From assembly GCA_947632315.1 (NCBI GenBank), contig CANROV010000032.1, positions 1 to 15,090 of the forward strand: a stretch of DNA of 15,090 bases. Reading direction: 5' to 3'. The notes under the pieces are model-generated. The model was not told the origin of the DNA. It did not search any database and saw only the letters and a program-made list of their open reading frames with translations. The position numbers and the translations under genes were made by a program. This DNA comes from Candidatus Gastranaerophilales bacterium (GTDB lineage: Bacteria > Cyanobacteriota > Vampirovibrionia > Gastranaerophilales > Gastranaerophilaceae). Positions 6,304 to 13,201 of the stretch are shown one piece after another (positions within the stretch are counted from its first letter, which is position 1; each line of letters begins with the position of its first letter).

Positions 6304-6807
6304 ATGAAACTTAAATTATTTGCTTTTTTAATTATTTTGCCTTTACTTGTTATTTCGGCAATTCCTTCTTGGGCTGTTATTACTTCTCCTTATCAGGTTA
6401 AAAGTAAAGCTGTTCAAATTCAAGGTTTAGTTGATTATAATTTATTATCGTTTGTGAATAAAAGTGAACTTGTCGGTTATAGATTAAACACTTTTCAGAT
6501 GAATACTCAGTATTATCTTAACAGCGTAAATTCTGTTAAGGATACTTTGTATGGTCTTGACAGCCAAATTAATATTATTCAGAATTCTTCCGAAATGTCT
6601 GATACCGAAAAAGATATGCAGATTAAGAAATTAATGTCTGATGCTGATTTGGCACTTAGCGAGCTGGATTCTAAAACCGTTAATTATATTCTTGGACTTA
6701 AAAATAATATGCCCAGTGTTACTTATCAAAATTATGCCAGAAAATTTATTAAGTACTATAATTCATTAAATTTATCAGGCTATAAAATTGAAGAAAGCAA
6801 ATGGTAG
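6304..6807 (+). CDS. Exported helical protein of unknown function
   Basis: I do not recognise this 167-residue protein. It has a Sec signal peptide (hydrophobic core about 5-20, likely cleavage after PSWA at 24). The mature part reads as several amphipathic helices rich in Ser, Asn, Tyr and Leu. There are no cysteines, no lipobox and no further membrane segment. A central stretch SEMSDTEKDMQIKKLMSDAD (96-115) resembles in character, though not in exact motif, the LTxxQ region of its upstream neighbour. The end is aromatic-rich (YQNYARKFIKYYNSLNLSGY, 141-160). A strong Shine-Dalgarno GGAGG (6293-6297) precedes the ATG. It is co-directional with the LTxxQ gene 17 bases upstream and lies just before the ECF/anti-sigma operon, so a joint envelope role is possible but unproven. 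Confidence 0.8.
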   Translation: MKLKLFAFLIILPLLVISAIPSWAVITSPYQVKSKAVQIQGLVDYNLLSFVNKSELVGYRLNTFQMNTQYYLNSVNSVKDTLYGLDSQINIIQNSSEMSDTEKDMQIKKLMSDADLALSELDSKTVNYILGLKNNMPSVTYQNYARKFIKYYNSLNLSGYKIEESKW

Positions 6808-6826
6808 TAATACTGTAAATAAAAAA

Positions 6827-6851
6827 TGAACCTTTTTTTTTGATTTTCGTT
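6827..6851 (+). promoter_or_regulatory. Candidate ECF-sigma promoter for the anti-sigma/ECF operon
   Basis: TGAACC (6827-6832) followed after 15 bases by CGTT (6848-6851) resembles the TGAAAC / CGTC-type boxes read by ECF sigma factors. The spacer begins with a long T-run (6833-6841), a feature of several ECF promoters. It lies 25 bases before the anti-sigma start in a 68-base gap, as expected for autoregulation. The spacer is about one base shorter than the usual 16, so confidence is moderate. Confidence 0.45.
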
Positions 6852-6875
6852 TTATAAAGTGAAAAGAGGAAAAAT

Positions 6876-7229
6876 ATGGAAAATCAAAATAAATGTGATA
6901 AATTTGAAGCTTTATTCGTCTTTAACGACGATAAAGCTTTTTTAAATCATTTAGATGAATGTCCTGATTGTAAAAAAGAATATGAAAAACATATTAAAAT
7001 TTCACAATTGGTTAAAGAAGTAGCACCTGTTTATTTGGGAAAAAAGAGAAAAGAAAAACAGTCTGTTATTAAGAAGCTTGCCTGCTGTTTTGTGTTTTTG
7101 GCAGGACTTTCTGCTTTCGGCGGTTATAAATATTTTGATGAATATAATTATCTTAATTCACTTGATGAAGATTCGTATATAAGCACTATGGGACTTCCCG
7201 TTGATGAATACGGATTTTTAGAAATATAG
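6876..7229 (+). CDS. Membrane anti-sigma factor with zinc-finger (ZAS/zf-HC2-like) domain
   Basis: This 117-residue protein has the layout of an ECF anti-sigma factor. A cytoplasmic N-terminal domain carries C7 and the H-x3-C-xx-C motif HLDECPDC (H25, C29, C32), which is the zinc-binding anti-sigma signature. A Lys/Arg-rich stretch (56-67) precedes one TM helix (about 67-86), and a short acidic tail outside the membrane ends at 117. It should hold the ECF sigma factor encoded 13 bases downstream until a periplasmic signal releases it. Shine-Dalgarno AGAGGA (6865-6870) is well placed. Two extra Cys (C70, C71) sit in the TM helix. Gene order is anti-sigma first, the reverse of most ECF pairs. 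The periplasmic part is only about 30 residues, so sensing probably involves another protein. Confidence 0.85.
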   Translation: MENQNKCDKFEALFVFNDDKAFLNHLDECPDCKKEYEKHIKISQLVKEVAPVYLGKKRKEKQSVIKKLACCFVFLAGLSAFGGYKYFDEYNYLNSLDEDSYISTMGLPVDEYGFLEI

Positions 7230-7242
7230 TAAAGGTAAAATT

Positions 7243-7734
7243 TTGAAATCTATTATTGAACAATACAAAAACAACATTCGTAAAATTATTTCTAATATGA
7301 CAGGAACTTATAATGAAGATATTGAGCAGGAAGTTTATATAAGAACCTGGAAAAACATGAATAAATATAAGGAAGAAGGTAAATTTAAAAGCTGGATAAG
7401 TACTATTACCGCTAATTTATGTCGTGACTATATGAAATCTTCTTATTTTAAATTTGGGGTTAATAATGTCAGTGATGATGAATATCTGAATAATATTAAA
7501 GATGATAAGGATTCTGTTGAATCTGAGTTCATAAAAAAACAAAGACAAAAGAGAATAATGGAAGCAATTGATAATTTAAAACCAAAATTAAGAGAAGTAA
7601 TAATAATGTATGAAATGGAAGATATGAATTATGAAGAAATCTCAAAAAAATTAAAGTGTCCTGTAGGTACTGTCCGTTCAAGACTTTTTAATGCACGAAA
7701 AGAGCTTAGTATTACTTTACAAGATTTAATATGA
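7243..7734 (+). CDS. ECF-type RNA polymerase sigma factor
   Basis: This 163-residue sigma factor has only regions 2 and 4. Region 2 spans about 5-66, with YNEDIEQEVYIRTWKNMNKY (23-42), KFKSWISTITANLCRDYMK (47-65) and the -10-binding helix. A variable acidic linker follows (75-95). Region 4 is about 107-160, with the HTH MNYEEISKKLKCPVGTVRSRLFNARKEL (128-155) reading the -35 box. The start is TTG at 7243, preceded by AAAGG (7231-7235); no upstream ATG fits. It lies 13 bases after the anti-sigma stop, and its own stop overlaps the Shine-Dalgarno of the next gene, so the three genes are translated as one unit. It probably directs the promoter proposed at 6827-6851. Its other targets are unknown. 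Confidence 0.93.
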   Translation: MKSIIEQYKNNIRKIISNMTGTYNEDIEQEVYIRTWKNMNKYKEEGKFKSWISTITANLCRDYMKSSYFKFGVNNVSDDEYLNNIKDDKDSVESEFIKKQRQKRIMEAIDNLKPKLREVIIMYEMEDMNYEEISKKLKCPVGTVRSRLFNARKELSITLQDLI

Positions 7735-7739
7735 AAGGA
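7734..7739 (+). promoter_or_regulatory. Ribosome binding site that fixes the start of the His/Cys-rich protein
   Basis: AAAGGA overlaps the last base of the ECF sigma stop codon and lies 6 bases before the ATG at 7746. It favours 7746 over the in-frame ATG at 7731, which overlaps the sigma stop and would only add five residues ahead of the signal peptide. Confidence 0.7.
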
Positions 7740-7745
7740 AACAAA

Positions 7746-8552
7746 ATGAATAAAAAATTCTTTATTTCATTTGCAGTGATTGCAATAATGTCAATGGGTG
7801 CAGGTATAAATTCTGTTATGGCAGATGATACCAATGTAAAATCTCAAACTCCTAATGAACAAAATGGAATTATGCAGCCAAGAACGCATAAATATGTAGG
7901 TGAAGTTCCGCCGGCTTTAAAGTATATGGGGCCTGGCCCTCAAGCGGATAAAAATCATCCTATGGAGCTTAATTCCCCTAAACATAACCATAACCATGAA
8001 TTTAAAAAAGCTGAATTTGAAAAAAGACTTAATTTAACTGAAGAACAAAAAACGAAAATTGAAGCAAACAGACTAAAAGACCATGAAAAAGTCAAACCGA
8101 TTTTTGACGACTTACAAGCTAAGAAAAAAGAATTAAGAGATTTAAATGTTAATAATGATTTATCTCAAAAAGAAAAAGATAAAAAAGCTGATAAATTAAA
8201 AAAAGAAATAAAAAAAGATAAAGAAACTTTAAAAAAGTACCATGAAGATAATATGAAAAACTTTGAATCTGTCTTAACAAAAGAACAAAAAGCTGAATTT
8301 GCAAAAATTAAATCGGAGCAAAAAGCAAAAAGAGAGAAATTCAGAGCAGAATTAAAGAAAAAGAAAGGTTGCTGTACAGGCGGTTGTAAATGCGGTAAAA
8401 ATTCAAAAGGTAAAAAATGCGGGTGCGCTCTTCCTCCCTCAAAAGGCAAAGTCCTTTTACCAGTTAAACCAAAACCTGTAGTTTCGCTTCAGGAAGCAGG
8501 ACAAAATAATAAAACTAATACGGTTGATACCGATAAACCCCTTAAAAAATAA
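7746..8552 (+). CDS. His/Cys-rich periplasmic LTxxQ protein (Spy/CnrX/ZraP-like candidate sensor)
   Basis: From the ATG at 7746 the protein has 268 residues. A signal peptide (core 5-20, likely cleavage after SVMA at 26) precedes a Pro/Gly-rich linker and a His cluster (H71, H80, H82, H84). A long Lys/Glu-rich helical domain (85-205) carries LTEEQ (97-101) and LTKEQ (177-181), as in Spy, CpxP and metal sensors of the CnrX/ZraP type. A six-Cys tail cluster follows (C209, C210, C214, C216, C225, C227, set in Gly/Lys), then a Pro/Lys-rich end. The His and Cys groups suggest metal binding; that is inference. As last gene of the anti-sigma/ECF operon it may sense stress or metal outside the inner membrane, or may be a target that soaks it up. 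It is larger than typical Spy proteins (about 160 residues). Confidence 0.82.
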   Translation: MNKKFFISFAVIAIMSMGAGINSVMADDTNVKSQTPNEQNGIMQPRTHKYVGEVPPALKYMGPGPQADKNHPMELNSPKHNHNHEFKKAEFEKRLNLTEEQKTKIEANRLKDHEKVKPIFDDLQAKKKELRDLNVNNDLSQKEKDKKADKLKKEIKKDKETLKKYHEDNMKNFESVLTKEQKAEFAKIKSEQKAKREKFRAELKKKKGCCTGGCKCGKNSKGKKCGCALPPSKGKVLLPVKPKPVVSLQEAGQNNKTNTVDTDKPLKK

Positions 8553-8556
8553 CAAC

Positions 8557-8590
8557 AAAAAGGCTTTTATATCTCATAAAAGCCTTTTTT
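8557..8590. terminator. Strong bidirectional intrinsic terminator
   Basis: A perfect 14-bp stem (8557-8570 with 8576-8589) and a 5-base loop carry an A-run on one side and a T-run on the other, so it can end transcription from both the ECF operon (+) and the convergent AsmA-like gene (-). The right arm touches the stop codon of the minus-strand gene (8589-8591). Confidence 0.93.
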
Positions 8591-11500
8591 ATTGTTTAAT
8601 CCATTTAAAACTTTGTACATAACTTGAAGAGTTAATATTACCATCAATTACAGCTTGGAACATTCTTGATTCATAGTCTCCGTTTGTAAATGACGGTATT
8701 TTTTCTACATTCTCAATAAAATCCTTTTTCCCGAAATCCAATAGAGAAATACCCGGAATTAATTTAAAGAATGTATTTAATGAAGTATTACCCACTTTGC
8801 CGAATATAGTTGAGATACGTTTTGAAAGTTTGCCTAAAACCTCCATATCTGCGTTGGTGTTTGCTATATCATATTTCCCGTGGATATATAAACTAAGGTT
8901 TTCACCTGTTGAAAATATTTCTATATTATCCGCAATACCGTTTTTTATGGAACAGCTCCCCGTAATTTTTGAGAAATATCCTGTTTTAACCAGATTAAGA
9001 ATTTCCAATATACTGTTTAAGGTTAAGCCTGTAATTCCGCTTTTTATTATGTTACCTGCTCTTAACAGATATTCAAGAGAGCCTAGTTTTGGCATTCTTC
9101 CGTCCAGTATTTCAAAATTTATATCCCCTGAAAGATTCTTTATTATTTCTTCATTCCCTTGTAATATTCCTTTTGTTTGTATATTAATTTCACCGTTTGC
9201 ATTACCGTATATTTGATTTTCTCCGGCAAACATTGTTTGAGCTACATAGTTTGAATCAACGTTATTTAGTACAAAATTTCCTTTTAATTTATCTTTTGTC
9301 AGATTATAAGATAGTTTACCGTTAATTTTTCCTTGTCCTACATCAATCTGCATATTATTTGCGGTAAATATTCCGTTTTTATCTATAGAAAAATCGCTCT
9401 TTAAATTTTCTGCCATTAATGCTCTTATTGTAAGTTCTTTTACTTCTAAACTTCCGTTATCTATTGTTAATCCTGCTAAATCGATATTTTTTATCTTATT
9501 ATTTGTATTCATAGCATTATTTATTTTTGACAGATGTTCTAAAAACTTATTACTGTCAAAATAATCGGAATATATTGATAGTGACTTAATTTTTGGTTTT
9601 TCTGTTAGATTGTTAACTATTGCAGATTTTATATTTAACTTTGAGTCTGCCATATAACCGAACAAGTTTATATTTATTTCATCTTTTTGAGCATTTATTT
9701 TAATATTTTTTAATAATGTATCAAATAAAGTTAAATCAAGATTTCTGCAATCCATACTGCCAAGCAGTTTTGCTGTTTTATAAACTTTATCATAGTCATA
9801 TTTTAAATCGCAATTAAATGTTCCCTGTTTTATTATAGGATTTTTTAAAAACAAATTTAGTATTCTGGCGGAGATATTCTTATTTGTTTTAAAATCAATT
9901 TTTTCGGGAACGTAATTATTTCCTTCACGAGTTAGTATTCCCTGCAAGGTTGAGAATATCATCGGATATGTTTTGTTATTCTGTGAGTTAATATATTTAA
10001 TATAATTAAACTTTTTAATATCAATTTTATCTTTTTGAATTATAAATTTACCGTTAAACTCACGTTTTTCGGCAGTTTCACCGAAATTTGCACCCTGATA
10101 GATTATATCTGCTTCAGGATTCATTACAAATCTTGGCTCAAAATTTATGCTGTTTTCATTTCCGCTTATATTCCCCGTAAAAATTATATCCCCTATAAAA
10201 TCTAAATTTTGGGAAAACTCTTTGGGCAGATAGTTTTTTATGAAAGTATTTGTTATTTTTGATGTGTAATAACCATTGATTGCGGGAATTTTATTAAGAT
10301 TAGATATTGTCAGATTGCCGAAAAACGGCATTGTGCCTATATCTGCTGAAATACTATTTATTAATATTTTGTTATCTTTTATAAATACTTTAAAATTATC
10401 AAACTTAAATGGTATTCCTGTTTTTATATGATTTAAGCTTATATTTTTGAATAATATATCTCCGTTCGGAATATTTTTCATAAGGTTTAAATTTATATCA
10501 GCTTTTCCTTTATAGTTATTAAACTGATTAAATATTTGTTTTAATTGCGGGGGTAATATAGTAATTTTATTTATATCGTTTAGTTTTTCCAAATTTACAT
10601 TATCTGAATGAATTTTTAAATTATAAACAGGATTTACTGTATCGACTTTTAATACTTCACCGTTTACCGTCAAATTTGCATCTAATAAGTCGGCATTTAC
10701 GTTTTCAACTTTAACCGTAGATTTATCAAGTATAATTCTTCCTGATTTTGCTTTTATTGGATTATTTTCTTTATCAGGAATAAAATTCATTACGGCATAG
10801 GCTTTATCTGTTAAGAAGTCTATTGATTTAGCTTTATATGTAAAATATAAATCATGTTTTGAAGCTATATTATATAAACTTGATAAATCAGGATAATTTT
10901 CAGGATATAAATATGATTTTGTCAGAAATTTTATTGTATCTTTCAAATTAACATTATTACTTGTTATCAGGATGTTAATATCAGGTATTTTTGTTTGTAA
11001 ATCATTTATTATTTTTCCTGATATTTTTAAAGGTGAAGTTCCCGAAACAGCGGTTAGTTCATTTAAGTTTACCTCGGTTTCTGTGAAATCAACTATACCT
11101 TTTATACTTTCAATCGGAGTTTTAAAACCTTCTATGAAGCATGAATCAGAGAACATATATAATGAACCTTTTACTTTCATATCTTCAAAAGCTTCTTCCG
11201 GAGGTAAAGGAGGCTGTCCAAAGGGTACGGGTACTATTTTGGCTTTCATGTTAACAAATAATTGTGTTACACCTTTTGCTCCTGTTATAACCGCAAGTCC
11301 TTCTTTTACATCTTTTAACAAACTGCTTTTGTTTATTATTTCCAATAAATCATCTGCCTGTGCGTGTTCTGATATAATATCAAAATCTAAATTACCGTTT
11401 ATTCTTACTTTCCCGTTTATTTTTAAAGGATTAGTTTTTACAAACGCTCTTTCCGTTTTAAAAGTGATTACATCATTTTTAAAATCAAGTCTGCCTTTTC

Positions 11501-13094
11501 CGTTATATACTTCACCAAACAAACCGTTATATGTAAGTTTTGCTTTGTCAAATGATGAATATCCGTTAATTGAGATAAAATCCATTGAACCTTGTATATC
11601 TAAATCAATTATACCTTTACCTGATGTTATGTCCATTTCTGTAATAGGCCCTAATTGAAAATTAAATACTTTGCTTATCGGAATTATAATTTTCTGTGCA
11701 AGCGGAAAATCTATATTATCGGTTGTTTTTACCGTAACATGATTAACTCCGTCACGGTACATATGAATACTGCCATTTACTTTTGCTTGTTGGTTATCGA
11801 ACAGATTAACCAAAATATCCATATTTAATATTCTTTTATCAAAATTAAGATTAATTGTACCTTTGTGAAGTTTATGCAGAGATTTATCAAGAATATGAAC
11901 ATTTTTCCCTGTCATATATCCTGTAATGTCGGGATGAGGGATATTTCCTTTTATATTTAATTTGCCTTCAACATCACCAAAAACACCGTATCTTTTTATT
12001 TTCCCTGTAGTCCTGTATTCGACCGGCAAATTAGGAGGCAATAATGGTACTATATTTTCCGCTTTTGAATTATCAACTTTTATATTTAAGTCCAGATACG
12101 GTTTTTGTTCTTTTGATGTAATTATTTTTCCGTCCAAATTACCATTTACTTTATCTGCTTTATAATTAAAAGAATTTATTTTAATTAAATTGTTATGAAT
12201 TTCTATGTTCCCGTTAACAATATTTTCTCCTGAAGCATTTATTTTGTCTTCCCAGTCTTTATAATTAAATTGCAGGTTTTTAAATTTAGTGTTTAAAATA
12301 ATTTGATTATGTTCATTTTCATATACCGTAGATATTTGTATATATTCAAATATCCCTTGTAATTGTTGTATATCTTTATTTACATAATTTTTTATAAATG
12401 GTTCAAAATTTTTAATATCAAGATTATATATAAGACAGCTTCCTTTTATGGCATCTGTTTCAGGTGCCTTTGAGACGGGAAGTTTTATTATCATATCCAA
12501 ATCAAAATCAGATTTTTCTTGATTACTTAAAATATTTCCTACCGTTTTTATTTCAAGTTTTTTATTCTTTTCAGCATTAATAAGAAAAGGATTTGCAGTA
12601 ATTTTATAATCTTTATTTAAAGTTTCATCTTGTATATTTATATTTAAATTATTTATATTGATATTATTTTTTTTAATTTTTGCTTTAAATGATTTTTTAC
12701 CGGACGAATTAAATAACTTTTCAAAGTTAAATACTCCGTTTTTATCACGTTCTATATTTAGGTTTATGTAATCTGCAGTTAAATTTTTCAGATTAATTTT
12801 TTTAAATATTAAATCCCATAATGATATTTTAAGTGTAATATTACTTCCGTAAATAACATTTTGATTAATATTTTTATCTGTTAATGATAATTTCGATGTT
12901 TTAATTGTTATGTCAGGTTTTATATGAGTTTTTATTTTAAGTTTATTATATTCTGCTTTAATATTTGTTTTTGAACTAATAATATTTTGCAAGCGATTTG
13001 ATTGGGCAATTTTTTCTAACCCTAACGGAAATACATACAGGTAAATGCTCTCTATAATTATTAATGTTACAAGTATTTTTATAAAGCGTTTCAT
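8589..13094 (-). CDS. AsmA/TamB-superfamily giant envelope protein
   Basis: This 1501-residue protein begins with an N-terminal membrane anchor (residues about 4-20 after MKRF). Most of the rest is repeated beta-rich units with the alternating pattern typical of AsmA, TamB and YhdP (for example NGKVRINGNLDFDI, GKINGKLSYNLTKDKLKGNF). The last 250 residues read as an AsmA-like C-terminal domain: LSGDINFEILDGRMPKLG, then GSCSIKNGIADNIEIFSTG and LSLYIHGKYDIANTNADMEV. Such proteins form long hydrophobic grooves, thought to carry phospholipids from the inner to the outer membrane. A Pro-rich break lies near residues 618-633 (PVPFGQPPLPPEEAF). I favour ATG 13094 over the longer frame from 13136, because the extra 14 codons would lie on promoter boxes and make a poor N terminus. 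It fits a two-membrane cell. Assignment to TamB versus YhdP is not possible by eye. Confidence 0.85.
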   Translation of the reverse strand: MKRFIKILVTLIIIESIYLYVFPLGLEKIAQSNRLQNIISSKTNIKAEYNKLKIKTHIKPDITIKTSKLSLTDKNINQNVIYGSNITLKISLWDLIFKKINLKNLTADYINLNIERDKNGVFNFEKLFNSSGKKSFKAKIKKNNININNLNINIQDETLNKDYKITANPFLINAEKNKKLEIKTVGNILSNQEKSDFDLDMIIKLPVSKAPETDAIKGSCLIYNLDIKNFEPFIKNYVNKDIQQLQGIFEYIQISTVYENEHNQIILNTKFKNLQFNYKDWEDKINASGENIVNGNIEIHNNLIKINSFNYKADKVNGNLDGKIITSKEQKPYLDLNIKVDNSKAENIVPLLPPNLPVEYRTTGKIKRYGVFGDVEGKLNIKGNIPHPDITGYMTGKNVHILDKSLHKLHKGTINLNFDKRILNMDILVNLFDNQQAKVNGSIHMYRDGVNHVTVKTTDNIDFPLAQKIIIPISKVFNFQLGPITEMDITSGKGIIDLDIQGSMDFISINGYSSFDKAKLTYNGLFGEVYNGKGRLDFKNDVITFKTERAFVKTNPLKINGKVRINGNLDFDIISEHAQADDLLEIINKSSLLKDVKEGLAVITGAKGVTQLFVNMKAKIVPVPFGQPPLPPEEAFEDMKVKGSLYMFSDSCFIEGFKTPIESIKGIVDFTETEVNLNELTAVSGTSPLKISGKIINDLQTKIPDINILITSNNVNLKDTIKFLTKSYLYPENYPDLSSLYNIASKHDLYFTYKAKSIDFLTDKAYAVMNFIPDKENNPIKAKSGRIILDKSTVKVENVNADLLDANLTVNGEVLKVDTVNPVYNLKIHSDNVNLEKLNDINKITILPPQLKQIFNQFNNYKGKADINLNLMKNIPNGDILFKNISLNHIKTGIPFKFDNFKVFIKDNKILINSISADIGTMPFFGNLTISNLNKIPAINGYYTSKITNTFIKNYLPKEFSQNLDFIGDIIFTGNISGNENSINFEPRFVMNPEADIIYQGANFGETAEKREFNGKFIIQKDKIDIKKFNYIKYINSQNNKTYPMIFSTLQGILTREGNNYVPEKIDFKTNKNISARILNLFLKNPIIKQGTFNCDLKYDYDKVYKTAKLLGSMDCRNLDLTLFDTLLKNIKINAQKDEININLFGYMADSKLNIKSAIVNNLTEKPKIKSLSIYSDYFDSNKFLEHLSKINNAMNTNNKIKNIDLAGLTIDNGSLEVKELTIRALMAENLKSDFSIDKNGIFTANNMQIDVGQGKINGKLSYNLTKDKLKGNFVLNNVDSNYVAQTMFAGENQIYGNANGEINIQTKGILQGNEEIIKNLSGDINFEILDGRMPKLGSLEYLLRAGNIIKSGITGLTLNSILEILNLVKTGYFSKITGSCSIKNGIADNIEIFSTGENLSLYIHGKYDIANTNADMEVLGKLSKRISTIFGKVGNTSLNTFFKLIPGISLLDFGKKDFIENVEKIPSFTNGDYESRMFQAVIDGNINSSSYVQSFKWIKQ

Positions 13095-13101
13095 TATATT
13101 A

Positions 13102-13130
13102 ATTATATTATTGATATAATAAAAGTTCAA
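13102..13130 (-). promoter_or_regulatory. Promoter for the AsmA-like gene, probably giving a leaderless mRNA
   Basis: On the minus strand TTGAAC (13130-13125), a 17-base spacer and a perfect TATAAT (13107-13102) are followed by only 7 bases before the ATG at 13094. Transcription would start at or next to the start codon. No Shine-Dalgarno is present, which agrees with a leaderless transcript. Confidence 0.55.
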
Positions 13131-13144
13131 ACACATTACAAAAT

Positions 13145-13172
13145 TTGCAAAAACTTTAGTATGTTGTAAAAT
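13145..13172 (+). promoter_or_regulatory. Predicted sigma-70 promoter for pgpH
   Basis: TTGCAA (13145-13150), a 16-base spacer and TAAAAT (13167-13172) lie about 30 bases before the pgpH start. The -35 box is 14 bases from that of the divergent AsmA-like gene, so the two promoters stand back to back. Confidence 0.45.
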
Positions 13173-13201
13173 AAAATGGTCGTAATTTAGTGGTTTTAAA
13201 T

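Noticed and set aside
6821..6841. A-run followed by T-run after 6807 as an intrinsic terminator
   Set aside because: The possible stem is only A:T pairs with no G/C core, and the same bases fit an ECF promoter spacer better.
10972..12165. Plus-strand open frames opposite the AsmA-like gene
   Set aside because: They have no ribosome sites or family motifs and lie wholly within the coherent beta-repeat protein on the other strand.
13095..13136. Fourteen-codon N-terminal extension of the AsmA-like protein
   Set aside because: The extension lies on the predicted promoter, has no ribosome site and would put an odd Asn/Ile-rich stretch before a normal membrane anchor.
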